From assembly GCA_016210495.1 (NCBI GenBank), contig JACQUC010000200.1, forward strand, positions 1-64,000: a stretch of 64,000 nt of DNA, read 5' to 3'. Source of the stretch: Chloroflexota bacterium (lineage in GTDB: Bacteria > Chloroflexota > FW602-bin22 > JACPRP01). A model generated the notes under the pieces. That model was given only the letters and a program-made list of their open reading frames with translations. It searched no databases and was not told the DNA's origin. How positions within the stretch are numbered: position 1 is the first letter of the stretch; every line of letters starts with the position of its first letter. The position numbers and the translations under genes were made by a program. Below are positions 17,110 to 26,159 of the stretch, one piece after another.

Positions 17110-18237
17110 CTACTCGACCCCCAGTGCATCCTTGACTCTGCCGAAGAACCCCTTGTCGTCGTGATGCGCAAGGCCAATGCCGAACGACTTGGCAAGCTGA
17201 AGCACTAACTGGCGCTGCTCATCCGTCAGTTGGTTGGGTATGTTCACCCTCACCTTCACCTGCATATCACCCCTTCCGTTGCCACGGAGGTAGGGAACCC
17301 CTTTGTCTTTGACGCGAAACACCTTTCCGCTCTGCGTGCCTGCCGGAATCCTCAATTTCGTCCTGTCACCACCCACGACAGGCAGCTCAACTTCGTCGCC
17401 CAAGACCGCCTGCACGAAGTGAATGGGCAAGTCAAACAGGATGTCGTTACCCTGGCGCCTGAAAAGAGGATCTTCCTTGACGTGGATGACGACGTAGAGA
17501 CTACCGGGAACGCCCCCTCTGGCGCCGGCTTCACCCTCGCCAGCAAGCTTCATCTGAGAGCCATCGTCTACCCCTGCCGGAATGGTGACCGACAGGCGCC
17601 GTATTGTGCGGACCCTACCATCGCCCCGGCAATGCCCGCAGGGCTGAAGAACTATCTTGCCCTCGCCCCGACAGCGCTCGCACGCGGACACGTTCAGGAG
17701 TTGTCCGAAAAAAGACTGAGATACTCGCCGAACCTCTCCGGTTCCGTTGCACGCGGGGCATCGGACCGGCTGAGTTCCGGCTTCGGCTCCCGTGCCCATG
17801 CAGGCTGAACACATTTCCCAACGAGGAACTTCCAGTTCGCGCTCACAGCCGAAGACGGACTCCTCGAAGGCGATTGTCAAGTCATACCTTAGATCGGCGC
17901 CGCGCTGTGCAGCCCGTCTGGTGGTCGTCCCACCGCGATACCCAAAGAACGTCTCGAAGATGTCACCGAAGCCAAACGGATCGAATCCGGGACCTGCTCC
18001 CCCGGAGCCGGAGCCTTGCAGGCCAGCGTGGCCAAACTGATCGTACAGCTTGCGCTTCTGAGGATCGCTGAGAACCTCGTATGCCTCGTTGACCTCCTTG
18101 AACCGCGCCTCGGCACCCTCGTTATTATTGACATCAGGATGGTACTGTCGCGCCAGCTTCCGAAAGGATTTCCTAATCTCTTCTTCGCTGGCGCTCCTTC
18201 CCACGCCCAAGAGGTCGTAGTAATCCCGTTTGTCCAT
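17110..18237 (-). CDS. dnaJ: Chaperone protein DnaJ
   Basis: The Hsp40 co-chaperone that stimulates DnaK ATPase and delivers unfolded proteins. 375 residues with full type-I layout: J domain ([20 protein letters not shown]... with the HPD triad in ARQYHPDVN), Gly/Phe-rich linker ([18 protein letters not shown]), four zinc-finger repeats ([36 protein letters not shown]) and the two C-terminal substrate-binding barrels. No dnaK or grpE neighbour is present; it stands between pnp and prmA, 45 bases downstream of pnp. Confidence 0.95.
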   Translation of the reverse strand: MDKRDYYDLLGVGRSASEEEIRKSFRKLARQYHPDVNNNEGAEARFKEVNEAYEVLSDPQKRKLYDQFGHAGLQGSGSGGAGPGFDPFGFGDIFETFFGYRGGTTTRRAAQRGADLRYDLTIAFEESVFGCERELEVPRWEMCSACMGTGAEAGTQPVRCPACNGTGEVRRVSQSFFGQLLNVSACERCRGEGKIVLQPCGHCRGDGRVRTIRRLSVTIPAGVDDGSQMKLAGEGEAGARGGVPGSLYVVIHVKEDPLFRRQGNDILFDLPIHFVQAVLGDEVELPVVGGDRTKLRIPAGTQSGKVFRVKDKGVPYLRGNGRGDMQVKVRVNIPNQLTDEQRQLVLQLAKSFGIGLAHHDDKGFFGRVKDALGVE

Positions 18238-18282
18238 ACCCCTGCTACCCTGTGCTCGAACGCGTTAGCCTCGCTGAAACTA

Positions 18283-20532
18283 CTACCTTTTTGGGCCGTA
18301 CGGGCGACCCGGGCCCTCTCTGGAATCGGGTCTCCTTGGCAGGAACGGCCTTCGTTCCGGCTCCGGACCCCGCCGAGGCTCTTCCGTCCTTCCCCTCGGA
18401 TACGAGGGACCCGGTCCGGCCGGACCCGGCCGCCGCGCGGGCGCCGGCTTGGCTGGAGTCCCTTCCAGCACGGCTCGTCTCGATAGGTTGATCCGTCCCT
18501 GGGAATCGATTTCGACTACCTTCACCATGATCTCATCGCCCATGCCAACGACGTCCTCGGCACGAGATACGTAGTAGTCCGCAAGATCAGGCAGTCTAAC
18601 CAGACCTTCCTTGCCCGGAAGTATCTCCACAAACGCGCCAAAGTTCGTGATCCTGGTGACCTTGCCAAGGTACACACCGCCAAGCTCGACGTCCTTGGTG
18701 AGACGCTCGATCATTGTCAGCGCCTTTTGCGCGGAGTCCGGTTTCGTCGAGCTGATGAAAACGGTGCCGTCCTCTTCCACGTCGATCTTGACGCCCGTCT
18801 CCTCCTGAATGCCTCGGATGGTGCGGCCGCCCGGGCCAATGAGCGCCCCAATCTTCTCCACCGGTATCTTCGTACGCAGCATACGCGGCGCGTGCGGCGA
18901 CAGCTCTGGCCGCACCTGCGCGATGGTATCCAGCATTCGATCCAGAATGAACAGTCTAGCGCCTTTCGCCTGAGCCAGCGCTCGCTCCATCACGTCGTAC
19001 GAAAGACCTTTCACCTTAATGTCCATCTGTAGTGCCGTCACGCCCTCTGTCGTACCTGCCACCTTGAAGTCCATATCGCCAAGATGGTCCTCGATGCCCT
19101 GGATATCGGTCAAAACCGCGTAGTGGCCCTCCTTGCCCGTCACCAGCCCCATAGCAACGCCGGCTACCGGCGTGGCGATGGGCACACCGGCGTCCATCAG
19201 CGCCAGAGTGCTGCCGCAAACGCTGGCCATCGACGTCGAGCCGTTCGAGCTCAAGACCTCGGAGACAAGGCGAATAGTGTAGGGGAAATCGTCCGTCGTG
19301 GGAATGACTGCCGAAAGTGCTCGCTCCGCCAGCGCTCCGTGGCCCACTTCTCTCCTGCCCGGAGAGCCGACTCGCCTCACTTCGCCCACGCTGAAGGGCG
19401 GGAAGTTGTAATGGTGCATAAAACGCTTGGTCTCTTCCAGTCCCAAGCCATCGATGATTTGCTCGTCAGAGATCGACCCCAGTGTCGCGATGCTCAAGAC
19501 CTGCGTCTGCCCGCGAGTAAAGAGACCTGAACCGTGCGTCCTGGGCAAAAGCCCCGCTTCACAAACTATCGGCCGAATTGTCGTTAGATCACGACCATCT
19601 GGCCGAATGCCCTTCTCCAAGATCTTCGTGCGGACCTCTGTCTTCTCGAGGTCTTCGAGAACCTCATTCAGGTCCTTTTCGTCGTGCGCGTCACCAAGTT
19701 GGGCAATCACATCCTTCTTGAGATCGTCTCGCAAGCCCTCGCGGACGGTCTTGTCCGTCTGATTGACCACCTCGGCCATCCTGCCGCCAACAGCGGCCTC
19801 GACCCCGGCCCTGGTGGTCGCCGGCACCTGGCGTACAGGGAACTGAGACTTGGGCTTGCCAATGTCCTTTCGCATTTGTTCCTGCAGGTCGATCAGCGCC
19901 TGAAGCTCGCTGTGGCCGAGCTTGATGGCCTCGAGCATCTGAGATTCCGACATCTGCTTGGCCCCAGCCTCGACCATCACCACGGCGTCCCTGCTACCGG
20001 CCACGACCAGCTCGAGCTTGCTGTCCGCCAGTTGCGAGACCGTTGGATTCACGATAAACTGGTCGTCCACGTACCCAATCTTAACGGCTCCAACCGGCCC
20101 CTCGAAAGGAATATCCGAGATAGTGAGCGCAGCCGACGCGGCAATTATGGACAACACGTCCGGCTCGTTTTCCTGGTCAGCCGATAGCACAGTAACTATT
20201 ATCTGAACGTCATTGCGAAATCCCTTGGGGAACAAGGGACGAATTGGTCGGTCCGTCAAGCGACAGGTAAGAATGGCATTCTCGCTAGGTCGGCCTTCCC
20301 GCTTGAAGAAACCTCCCGGAATCTTGCCGGCAGCGTACAATCGCTCTTCGTAGTCGACCGTCAAAGGAAAGAAATCTATGTCTGGACGCGGCGCCCTGGT
20401 CGCGGTGGCAGTGGCGAGGACGACGGTGTCTCCATAGCGGATGACCACAGCACCGTTCGCTTGCTGCGCCAGCTTTCCGGTTTCGATGGAAAGCGGCTTC
20501 CCTCCTATCACCACCTCATAACGTTCCATCAT
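18283..20532 (-). CDS. pnp: Polyribonucleotide nucleotidyltransferase (PNPase)
   Basis: A 3'-5' phosphorolytic exoribonuclease of mRNA decay. 749 residues: first RNase PH domain (MERYEVVIGGKPLSIETGKLAQQANGAVVIRYGDTVVLATA), helical linker, second RNase PH core (DGRDLTTIRPIVCEAGLLPRTHGSGLFTRGQTQVLS... with GDMDFKVAGT), KH domain (IGALIGPGGRTIRGIQEETG) and S1 domain (YLGKVTRITNFGAFVEILPGKEGLVR). A Pro/Arg-rich tail follows the S1 domain. Start at 20532 or 20529, with ggagg upstream. It lies downstream of rpsO on the same strand, the widespread rpsO-pnp order. Confidence 0.95.
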   Translation of the reverse strand: MMERYEVVIGGKPLSIETGKLAQQANGAVVIRYGDTVVLATATATRAPRPDIDFFPLTVDYEERLYAAGKIPGGFFKREGRPSENAILTCRLTDRPIRPLFPKGFRNDVQIIVTVLSADQENEPDVLSIIAASAALTISDIPFEGPVGAVKIGYVDDQFIVNPTVSQLADSKLELVVAGSRDAVVMVEAGAKQMSESQMLEAIKLGHSELQALIDLQEQMRKDIGKPKSQFPVRQVPATTRAGVEAAVGGRMAEVVNQTDKTVREGLRDDLKKDVIAQLGDAHDEKDLNEVLEDLEKTEVRTKILEKGIRPDGRDLTTIRPIVCEAGLLPRTHGSGLFTRGQTQVLSIATLGSISDEQIIDGLGLEETKRFMHHYNFPPFSVGEVRRVGSPGRREVGHGALAERALSAVIPTTDDFPYTIRLVSEVLSSNGSTSMASVCGSTLALMDAGVPIATPVAGVAMGLVTGKEGHYAVLTDIQGIEDHLGDMDFKVAGTTEGVTALQMDIKVKGLSYDVMERALAQAKGARLFILDRMLDTIAQVRPELSPHAPRMLRTKIPVEKIGALIGPGGRTIRGIQEETGVKIDVEEDGTVFISSTKPDSAQKALTMIERLTKDVELGGVYLGKVTRITNFGAFVEILPGKEGLVRLPDLADYYVSRAEDVVGMGDEIMVKVVEIDSQGRINLSRRAVLEGTPAKPAPARRPGPAGPGPSYPRGRTEEPRRGPEPERRPFLPRRPDSREGPGRPYGPKR

Positions 20533-20674
20533 CTAACTAGCCTCCATTAACATTCACTCGATACATATTATACCAGGCAGGAGCGGCGCAAAGCCAGGGG
20601 CCAACGTGACTAGCGCGTGATATAGTGCTTGCTACACGGATCACACGAACCTGCTCGGGGGCAGCAAGAGCAAA

Positions 20675-20693
20675 CCCAGGGACAATCCCTGGG
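20675..20693 (-). terminator. Hairpin between rpsO and pnp
   Basis: cccaggga (20675-20682) pairs perfectly with tccctggg (20686-20693) around a three-base loop. There is no strong U-tract on the minus strand, so partial termination or an RNA-processing site is likely, as is typical for this gene pair. Confidence 0.5.
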
Positions 20694-20720
20694 CAACACC
20701 CTTCACAGGTTTGGCATTTG

Positions 20721-20990
20721 CTATTTCCTGAGGCCAAGCTTGGACACGATCGCGCGATAGCGCTCTACGTCTTTGTGGGACAAGTAGGAAAGATGGCGAC
20801 GGCGTTCGCCCACCAGCTTCAGCAAGCCACGTCGCGAATGGTGATCGTGGCGATGCACCTTCAGATGCTCGATCAACTGGTTGATTCGCTCCGTCAGGAC
20901 CGCTATCTGCACCTCAGGCGATCCCGTGTCCATGGCGTGGACACGATGTTGCTGAATGATGGCTTCCTTTCTGTCTTTCGGCAGTGGCAT
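20721..20990 (-). CDS. rpsO: 30S ribosomal protein S15
   Basis: Small-subunit primary rRNA-binding protein. 89 residues, the normal length. Conserved blocks: [40 protein letters not shown] and [30 protein letters not shown]. The ATG at 20990 gives the standard length; the frame is open upstream to 21104 through non-conserved sequence. Its promoter is at 21104-21132 and pnp follows downstream. Confidence 0.96.
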   Translation of the reverse strand: MPLPKDRKEAIIQQHRVHAMDTGSPEVQIAVLTERINQLIEHLKVHRHDHHSRRGLLKLVGERRRHLSYLSHKDVERYRAIVSKLGLRK

Positions 20991-21103
20991 CGATATTATC
21001 TCTTCCTTTCCGCACTCCAGAGGGGAACCAGCCGTCTGGCCGGGGTGGGATTCATCACATCCCGTACTTCCCAATTTCCTCGTCTCCCTTCTCGTTCCCG
21101 GCA

Positions 21104-21132
21104 ATTATAGCACAAGCGCTGTCAGCCTGCAA
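21104..21132 (-). promoter_or_regulatory. Sigma-70 promoter for rpsO-pnp
   Basis: Read on the minus strand: -35 TTGCAG (21127-21132), 17-base spacer, -10 TATAAT (21104-21109). This leaves a leader of about 110 bases before the rpsO ATG, long enough for autoregulatory structure. Confidence 0.65.
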
Positions 21133-21134
21133 AT

Positions 21135-21824
21135 TCACTTGCGCGCGAAGCGGTAGCCGGTGCCACGTTCAGTCAAGATCAGTCTGGGCCTGCTGGGGTC
21201 CTCCTCTAGCTTGGTCCGCAGATATCTGATGTACAGCTTCACGTAGCCGACCTCATCCACGAATTCAGGTCCCCAGACTTGCCCCAGCAGTTGCTGATGG
21301 GTTAGCACCCTCCCACTGTTTTGCACCAAGAATGCCAGCAGCCGGAACTCCCGACGTGTCAGATGCACTCGACGGTCTCGCACAAACACGTCATGGCTCT
21401 CGAAATCGACGTGCAACTCTCCGTCGTCGAACACGGCAATCTTATCTTGCGAGAGCTGAGGATTCGCCCGACGGAGCACCGCCCTGATACGCGCTATCAG
21501 CTCACGTAGCTCGAACGGTTTGGTCAGATAGTCGTCTGCCCCCAAATCCAGCCCGCGAATACGGTCACCTGTTTCTGATCGCGCCGTCAACACCAGAATG
21601 GGCACCTCCGATACTTCCCGGACACGGCCACAGACTTTCCACCCATCTACTCCCGGCAGGGCGATATCGAGGAGAATGAGGTCCGGTCGCTCGTTGTAAA
21701 ACTGTCTCAGGCCCTCCTGGCCGGTTTCGGCGGTCAATATGGAGAATCCGACACGCTGTAACGAGCTTCTAAGAAGCATCAGCAAGTCGCGATCGTCGTC
21801 AACTATCAGGATCTTGTGCGCCAT
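21135..21824 (-). CDS. OmpR/PhoB-family response regulator
   Basis: 229 residues. Receiver domain (MAHKILIVDDDRDLLMLLRSSL... with the phosphorylation Asp in LILLDIALPGVDG and the Lys in DDYLTKPFE) followed by a winged-helix DNA-binding domain (RVHLTRREFRLLAFLVQNSGRVLTHQQLLGQVWG... VKLYIRYLRTKLEEDPSRPRLILTERGTGYRF). No histidine kinase is directly adjacent on this strand; the kinase at 22360 is divergent and of the NarL type, so it is not an obvious partner. A terminator-like leader lies between promoter and gene. Confidence 0.94.
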   Translation of the reverse strand: MAHKILIVDDDRDLLMLLRSSLQRVGFSILTAETGQEGLRQFYNERPDLILLDIALPGVDGWKVCGRVREVSEVPILVLTARSETGDRIRGLDLGADDYLTKPFELRELIARIRAVLRRANPQLSQDKIAVFDDGELHVDFESHDVFVRDRRVHLTRREFRLLAFLVQNSGRVLTHQQLLGQVWGPEFVDEVGYVKLYIRYLRTKLEEDPSRPRLILTERGTGYRFARK

Positions 21825-21971
21825 TTCGCCCCCAAGAAACGAGCAAGAGCAATCTTTGAGAAACTAGCCACGCCTGCCTGGCTCACACCAAAGACTGCTC
21901 TTGCGCTAGCACGCCACTTGCCGTCGTTGTGTTGACCAACTCCTGTACACTTCCCGACGGCGGCTGGCTAT

Positions 21972-22003
21972 CAAAAAGGAGGTGCTTCTGTTCCACACCT
22001 CCT
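21972..22003 (-). terminator. Intrinsic terminator in the leader of the OmpR-type regulator
   Basis: aggaggtg (21977-21984) pairs with cacctcct (21996-22003) around an 11-base loop. Read on the minus strand the stem is followed by five U. It lies ~100 bases after the predicted promoter and ~150 bases before the gene, giving either an attenuator or a ~100-nt small RNA. Confidence 0.65.
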
Positions 22004-22080
22004 CACACTAGTTGAGACTATTATCTTCCTTAACGTGCGATTCCAAGGCTCTAACTTAACGATTTTCCTCCCTCGTTTTT

Positions 22081-22109
22081 AACATATACCATACTCGACT
22101 TGTTGTCAA
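22081..22109 (-). promoter_or_regulatory. Sigma-70 promoter facing the OmpR-type regulator
   Basis: Read on the minus strand: perfect -35 TTGACA (22104-22109), 17-base spacer, -10 TATGTT (22081-22086). Confidence 0.6.
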
Positions 22110-22359
22110 GCAAACCGCGCTCCAGGCTCCCCCGGTGCGAAAACGTCCCGCATCATCTTGTGCTCGACCGCCCGCCTATGCCACTCTAATTTGTGGCCCC
22201 TCTATCGTCCCTACCAAAGCGAACGTGCCGAATTCAACGCGCATTCTCTAACCGTTTTCTAACTCGGTTCTGACGCCCATTCCTACCCCGCTGCTGTATC
22301 GTATAGGCATCTCAGGGATTCCAAGAAAAGCAGCTCAAGACTGAGAAGGGCAAGGCCTA

Positions 22360-23145
22360 ATGGACAAGATGTCAGGTCTCGAGCCCAAGGGCGGAATAGT
22401 GGGGTCTGGCCATGGCCAGGATCATAGGCGCTCGCAGGACCGCTCGACACCTGCGCTTGAGGTGGAATTCAACGAACGCGTCACGACGCTACTCGAGGCA
22501 GAGCGCGCCAGCATAGCCCGTGAGATCCACGACGAGGCAGGCCAACTCCTCATATCCGCGGCCTTTCGCCTGGATCAGGCCATCGCGATGCTGCCTCAAG
22601 CGTTTGTCGCGCGGGAGCTTCTTGTGCAAGCCCGCCAGGCCCTCGACGAATGCGCCGAAGAGCTCCATCGACTCGCCTTCAACCTGCGGCCCCGGATGCT
22701 AGATGACCTTGGACTCGTCCCGGCGTTGCACAGCTACTTGAAGCGCTATGCGAACCTGGGCAACATACAGCTTCAGATCCAACTGGAGCAGCCAAGGTGC
22801 AGGCTGCACGGCGCCACCGAGCTGGCGATCTTTCGCATCGTCCAGGAGGCAGTCGCAAACGTTCGCAAGCACTCCAGAGCTACAGTCGCCTGCGTTCGCC
22901 TGGGTTTTTCAGACGACTTCGTCGAGGTTGAAATCCACGACAATGGCGTTGGCTTCCACAGTAGACCACCAAGCAGTCGGACCGAGCCTCGGCACCAATG
23001 GGGGCTCGCCGGAATGCAGGAGCGCGTAGCGTCCCTGGGCGGGGTGCTTACAGTCAAATCCAGCACGTTGTCCGGTACTACGGTCAACGCAAAGTTCCCA
23101 GCTAGAGGTGAGACAGATGGCAAGCCAGTGCTCCCCGACGGATAG
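22360..23145 (+). CDS. Soluble NarL-type histidine kinase (HisKA_3)
   Basis: 261 residues without membrane helices. The HisKA_3 dimerisation domain has the phospho-acceptor in AERASIAREIHDEAGQLL (His57), then the helical hairpin ending FNLRPRMLDDLGLVPALHSYLKRY. The HATPase_c domain shows the N box (IFRIVQEAVANVRKHSRA), the G1 box (VEIHDNGVGF) and the G2 region (WGLAGMQERVASLGG). The input domain is minimal, so signals may come from partner proteins such as the receivers downstream. It overlaps the next gene, a LuxR-type regulator, by 29 bases, which points to a cognate pair. An ATG start at 22360 is used. Confidence 0.9.
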   Translation: MDKMSGLEPKGGIVGSGHGQDHRRSQDRSTPALEVEFNERVTTLLEAERASIAREIHDEAGQLLISAAFRLDQAIAMLPQAFVARELLVQARQALDECAEELHRLAFNLRPRMLDDLGLVPALHSYLKRYANLGNIQLQIQLEQPRCRLHGATELAIFRIVQEAVANVRKHSRATVACVRLGFSDDFVEVEIHDNGVGFHSRPPSSRTEPRHQWGLAGMQERVASLGGVLTVKSSTLSGTTVNAKFPARGETDGKPVLPDG

Positions 23146-23788
23146 TGTGGCGGTCCTCGTGGTCGAGGACCACGAGATCGTGCGCGAGTGTGTCTGCACT
23201 TTGTTGTCGCAGCAGCCTGACATTCACGTCATCGGCAGCGTGGGAAGCGGCGAAGAAGCTATAGAGCTCTTGCGCGAGGTGAAGCCCAATGTGGTCGTGA
23301 TGGATCTGGGGCTCCCAGGCATAAGTGGAATCGAGGCGACGCGCAGGGTAACGAAGGACAACCCCGACGTGCGCGTCATCGCCCTGACAATGTACGCCGA
23401 CGCGCACTACCTCACCGACATGCTGGACGCCGGTGCCGCTGGCTATGTGCTGAAACAATCGGCTGTAAACGATCTCGTTCGAGCCCTGAGAATAGCCACC
23501 AGTAAACACGGCTCTTCCCCAGGGCCGGCCTCCTCCAGCGTCCCCAGTGCATTCATCAGGCCTTCCCCCAAGCTCTCCCCCAAGGAAACGCTTACCGAGA
23601 GAGAGAAGGACATCCTCACGCTAGTCGGTCAAGGCTGCACCAGCAAGGAAATCGGCCGCAAGCTCTCTTTGAGCACCAAGACGGTAAAGAACTACCGGGC
23701 ACGGATTTTGCAGAAATTGAGGACGAGAAACTGCCCCGAGGCAGTCTCTAAAGCAGTCGCACAGGGCATTATTCGGCCTTTGTCGTAG
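23117..23788 (+). CDS. NarL/LuxR-family response regulator, copy 1
   Basis: 223 residues. Receiver with VLVVEDHEIVRE, the phosphorylation Asp in VVVMDLGLPGISG and the Lys in GYVLKQSA, then a GerE/LuxR helix-turn-helix (LTEREKDILTLVGQGCTSKEIGRKLSLSTKTVKNYRARILQKL). The ATG at 23117 is preferred over the GTG at 23108, because gaggtgag lies just upstream. It overlaps the kinase gene by 29 bases. It is a close paralogue of the protein at 23921: both share GSVGSGEEA/GAVGSGEEA, MDLGLPGIS and QSAV-DLV blocks, so one arose from the other by tandem duplication. Confidence 0.92.
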   Translation: MASQCSPTDSVAVLVVEDHEIVRECVCTLLSQQPDIHVIGSVGSGEEAIELLREVKPNVVVMDLGLPGISGIEATRRVTKDNPDVRVIALTMYADAHYLTDMLDAGAAGYVLKQSAVNDLVRALRIATSKHGSSPGPASSSVPSAFIRPSPKLSPKETLTEREKDILTLVGQGCTSKEIGRKLSLSTKTVKNYRARILQKLRTRNCPEAVSKAVAQGIIRPLS

Positions 23789-23920
23789 GCTGGGCAAGTT
23801 GGTTAACTCGCACGGCCGCGGTGCTGGATTCTTTCGGGGTCGTTGCCCGCTTTCACAAACGGGTGAATACCCCTACGAAGTGCCAAGAAGGGACTCATTG
23901 CACTGGTCGGGAATTCTGGT

Positions 23921-24667
23921 ATGCTGAGACTAGAGAGCATTAACTGGATGATGACAACTAGTACGGATATGAACGCATTGCCTAATACACACCCAATGCC
24001 CAACCAAAGTGTCGCAGCAAATCGAATAAATGTCTTCATTGTCGATGATCACTCCATCGTTCGCGAGGGCATCCGTCTGTTGCTCGAGAGGGAACCTGAC
24101 ATTCAGGTTGTCGGAGCCGTGGGCAGCGGCGAGGAGGCCGTAGAGTTCCTCCTAGAATCCAGGCCCGATGTTATCATAATGGACCTGGGCCTTCCGGGCA
24201 TCAGCGGGATGGAGGCGACCCGCAGGATACTGGAGCGTCATCCCAAAACGCGCGTTCTGGCCCTTACCATGTACACAGATGACCACTACCTTCTAGGTAT
24301 GCTGGATGCCGGCGCCATCGGCTATGTGCAGAAGCAGTCAGCGGTAAGCGATCTCGTTCAGGCCGTCCGCGTCGTTTCGAACGGCCAGTCATTCCTGAAT
24401 CCGTCGGCCACGAGAACGCTCATCGATTCGTTGCGAAAGCCGGGAGAGCGACCTTCGTCCAACAGCACGCTCACGGACCGTGAAAAGGACATCCTCCAGC
24501 TCATTGGCCGGGGCCAGAGCAGCAGAGAGATCGGGCGGGAGCTCTGCCTGAGCCCAAAAACAGTCGAGAACTACCGCGCACGTATACTGGGCAAGCTGGA
24601 CGCCAAGAACTCCTCCGAGGCAGTTTCTCGAGCCGTTAGGCAGGGGATCATCGAGCCTCTGCCCTAG
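23921..24667 (+). CDS. NarL/LuxR-family response regulator, copy 2
   Basis: 248 residues at most. Receiver (INVFIVDDHSIVREGIRLLLEREPDIQVVG, Asp in IIMDLGLPGISG, Lys in GYVQKQSA) and LuxR-type HTH (LTDREKDILQLIGRGQSSREIGRELCLSPKTVENYRARILGKL). Strongly similar to copy 1 along the whole length. The start is uncertain: ATG codons at 23921, 23948, 23951 and 23969 are all possible and none has a good Shine-Dalgarno. It lies 132 bases after copy 1 and before the tad cluster. The two may differ in DNA targets or answer one kinase. Confidence 0.9.
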   Translation: MLRLESINWMMTTSTDMNALPNTHPMPNQSVAANRINVFIVDDHSIVREGIRLLLEREPDIQVVGAVGSGEEAVEFLLESRPDVIIMDLGLPGISGMEATRRILERHPKTRVLALTMYTDDHYLLGMLDAGAIGYVQKQSAVSDLVQAVRVVSNGQSFLNPSATRTLIDSLRKPGERPSSNSTLTDREKDILQLIGRGQSSREIGRELCLSPKTVENYRARILGKLDAKNSSEAVSRAVRQGIIEPLP

Positions 24668-24901
24668 CGCTGGCAAGGCTTATCGACGCAGCGTTCAACT
24701 ATCCTGTCTGCCAGGACAGGGCTGGCCGGCTCCACTCAGACCTAGTCCACCAGAGTCCTTTCCCTCACCCCTGGGGGAGAAATCCTCTGCCGTGTCCGAA
24801 GAAGTGCCTGCGCGAACTCCCAAGAACACCCTTACCCAAACTGCTAGGGATTCACTCATTACAGCGTCTTTGGGCTCTGGTATCGTTTTCTTGAGGAACA
24901 G

Positions 24902-25798
24902 TTGAATACCTCAAACGAGCCCAGTGAGAAATGGCTAGTGAGGCCCAAGATGGCAACCGGCAGCACATCGAAGCAACGCATAATGGTAGTCGATGGCAGT
25001 CGCCTCCTTCGCGAAGACATCAGACGGTATCTCGAGAACAGTAGCGTGTATGAGGTCTGCGGGGAAGCTGCCACCGTTGCCGAGGCGATTCGCTCTATTG
25101 GAACCCTCCGACCCGACATCGTTCTAGTGGACGTGGAAGACGCAGAACAGCATGGCCTTCTGGGCTTGCGCGACCTCCGATTGTGTTTGCCAGTCACCTC
25201 GCTGATCATCGCCACGCACTCTGACTGGGAGGAATACGACACGGCGGCACGCGCCGCAGGCGCCGCGGCCTCCATAGACAAGAAGCGATTGTTCGAGCGC
25301 CTCCTACCCGCGCTTGAGGAGGCAAGGGATTGCGCCAGGCGAACGCACAACAACGGCCAACTCACGCTTCTTCGCGGCAACGGCGAATGCCCAGATGGCA
25401 TTCATTGCAGCTCGGGCTCGTTGCCGAACAGTGGCGTATGGTGGAGACCCAGGACCTGGCGCGAGTGGCTCGCAGGCGTCACGGATTTCACACTGGCGCT
25501 TGTACGCGGCGCGCCGATGGATAGCGGTCCGCCAGCCAGATACTGGCGGTATATGGAAGCTCTGACGGGGCTGGCGATCATGCTGGCGGCCGTGGGTTTC
25601 ATAGGCAGCGATCTCAGCGGAGCCGGCGACCTGCCGAAAGGAGTCGTCTTGACGACCTTGCTGGGTATCGCCTGGGTCGAGTTCCGGCAGATGCGGAGAC
25701 TGTCCTCGGCAAAGCGCGCCGGTGAAGTGGACAGGCAATCTCCCAGCCGGCGCCGTGTAACCCACTTACACATACGCAATACCAAAGAAAGGAGGTGA
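24902..25798 (+). CDS. Receiver-domain protein with C-terminal membrane helices
   Basis: About 298 residues from a TTG at 24902 (gagga 24893-24897 upstream); an ATG at 24950 is the alternative start. Residues ~25-145 are a receiver-like domain (QRIMVVDGSRLLREDIRRYLENS, Asp in DIVLVDVED, Lys in ASIDKKRLFERLL). The usual Asp-Asp pair of strand one is Asp-Gly here, so metal binding and phosphorylation may be weakened. Instead of a DNA-binding domain the C-terminal part holds two hydrophobic helices (LTGLAIMLAAVGFIGSDL and GVVLTTLLGIAWVEF) and a basic tail. Its stop codon lies inside the Shine-Dalgarno of the first Flp pilin gene, suggesting co-expression with the pilus. Function unassigned. Confidence 0.7.
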   Translation: MNTSNEPSEKWLVRPKMATGSTSKQRIMVVDGSRLLREDIRRYLENSSVYEVCGEAATVAEAIRSIGTLRPDIVLVDVEDAEQHGLLGLRDLRLCLPVTSLIIATHSDWEEYDTAARAAGAAASIDKKRLFERLLPALEEARDCARRTHNNGQLTLLRGNGECPDGIHCSSGSLPNSGVWWRPRTWREWLAGVTDFTLALVRGAPMDSGPPARYWRYMEALTGLAIMLAAVGFIGSDLSGAGDLPKGVVLTTLLGIAWVEFRQMRRLSSAKRAGEVDRQSPSRRRVTHLHIRNTKERR

Positions 25799-25804
25799 AA
25801 CCTA

Positions 25805-25963
25805 ATGAACCTTATCAGCCGATTGGTCCGGGAGGAAGAGGGGCAGGGCTTGGTCGAGTACGGCCTGATTCTAGCACTTGTCTCGGTAGTTGCCATTGGC
25901 GCCCTGACGCTCATGGGGAGCGGAGTTAACGACGTGTTCACTCAAGTCACTGGTTCTCTGTAG
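25805..25963 (+). CDS. flp: Flp-type pilin, copy 1
   Basis: A 52-residue small prepilin. A short basic leader (MNLISRLVREEEGQG) ends in the prepilin-peptidase site; cleavage would be after the Gly before LVEYGLIL, with the conserved Glu and Tyr of Flp pilins at +3/+4. A single hydrophobic helix (LILALVSVVAIGALTLMG) and a short exposed tail follow. A near-perfect Shine-Dalgarno, aaaggaggtga (25789-25799), implies strong expression. The second copy is at 26160, and the processing peptidase gene is at 26417. Confidence 0.93.
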   Translation: MNLISRLVREEEGQGLVEYGLILALVSVVAIGALTLMGSGVNDVFTQVTGSL

Positions 25964-26013
25964 CGTTGGCGGTCCCATCCAGGGGCGTCTATCAATCACC
26001 ACGACCTTATCGT

Positions 26014-26067
26014 GATCCGCCTGAGGCGGATCAATCGTCCGCCTGATCCGCCTGAGGCGGATCAGGC
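26014..26067. repeat. Dispersed palindrome, GATCCGCCTGAGGCGGATC family, copies 2 and 3
   Basis: Two copies side by side between the pilin genes: gatccgcctgaggcggatc (26014-26032, 9 base pairs) and a longer 27-base palindrome (26041-26067, 13 base pairs) sharing the same core. The core matches those at 7200 and 40762. The strong hairpins could lower read-through between the two pilin genes. Confidence 0.8.
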
Positions 26068-26159
26068 GAACGAGCACGGAGCCGACAAACAAAGGAACGG
26101 GGAATCTATCACCGGCCTGCACATTGGAATGAGGGAGGCAGTCAAGGAGGTGCAAGCGA

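Larger units (their letters stand above)
21825..22359. other. Divergent intergenic region between two-component genes
   Basis: 535 bases without a gene. It contains a minus-strand promoter (22081-22109), a terminator hairpin (21972-22003) on that transcript, and several tctaac/ttaac-like direct repeats (about 22040-22085 and 22248-22262) that could bind regulators. The plus-strand promoter for the kinase gene is not clear. Confidence 0.5.
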
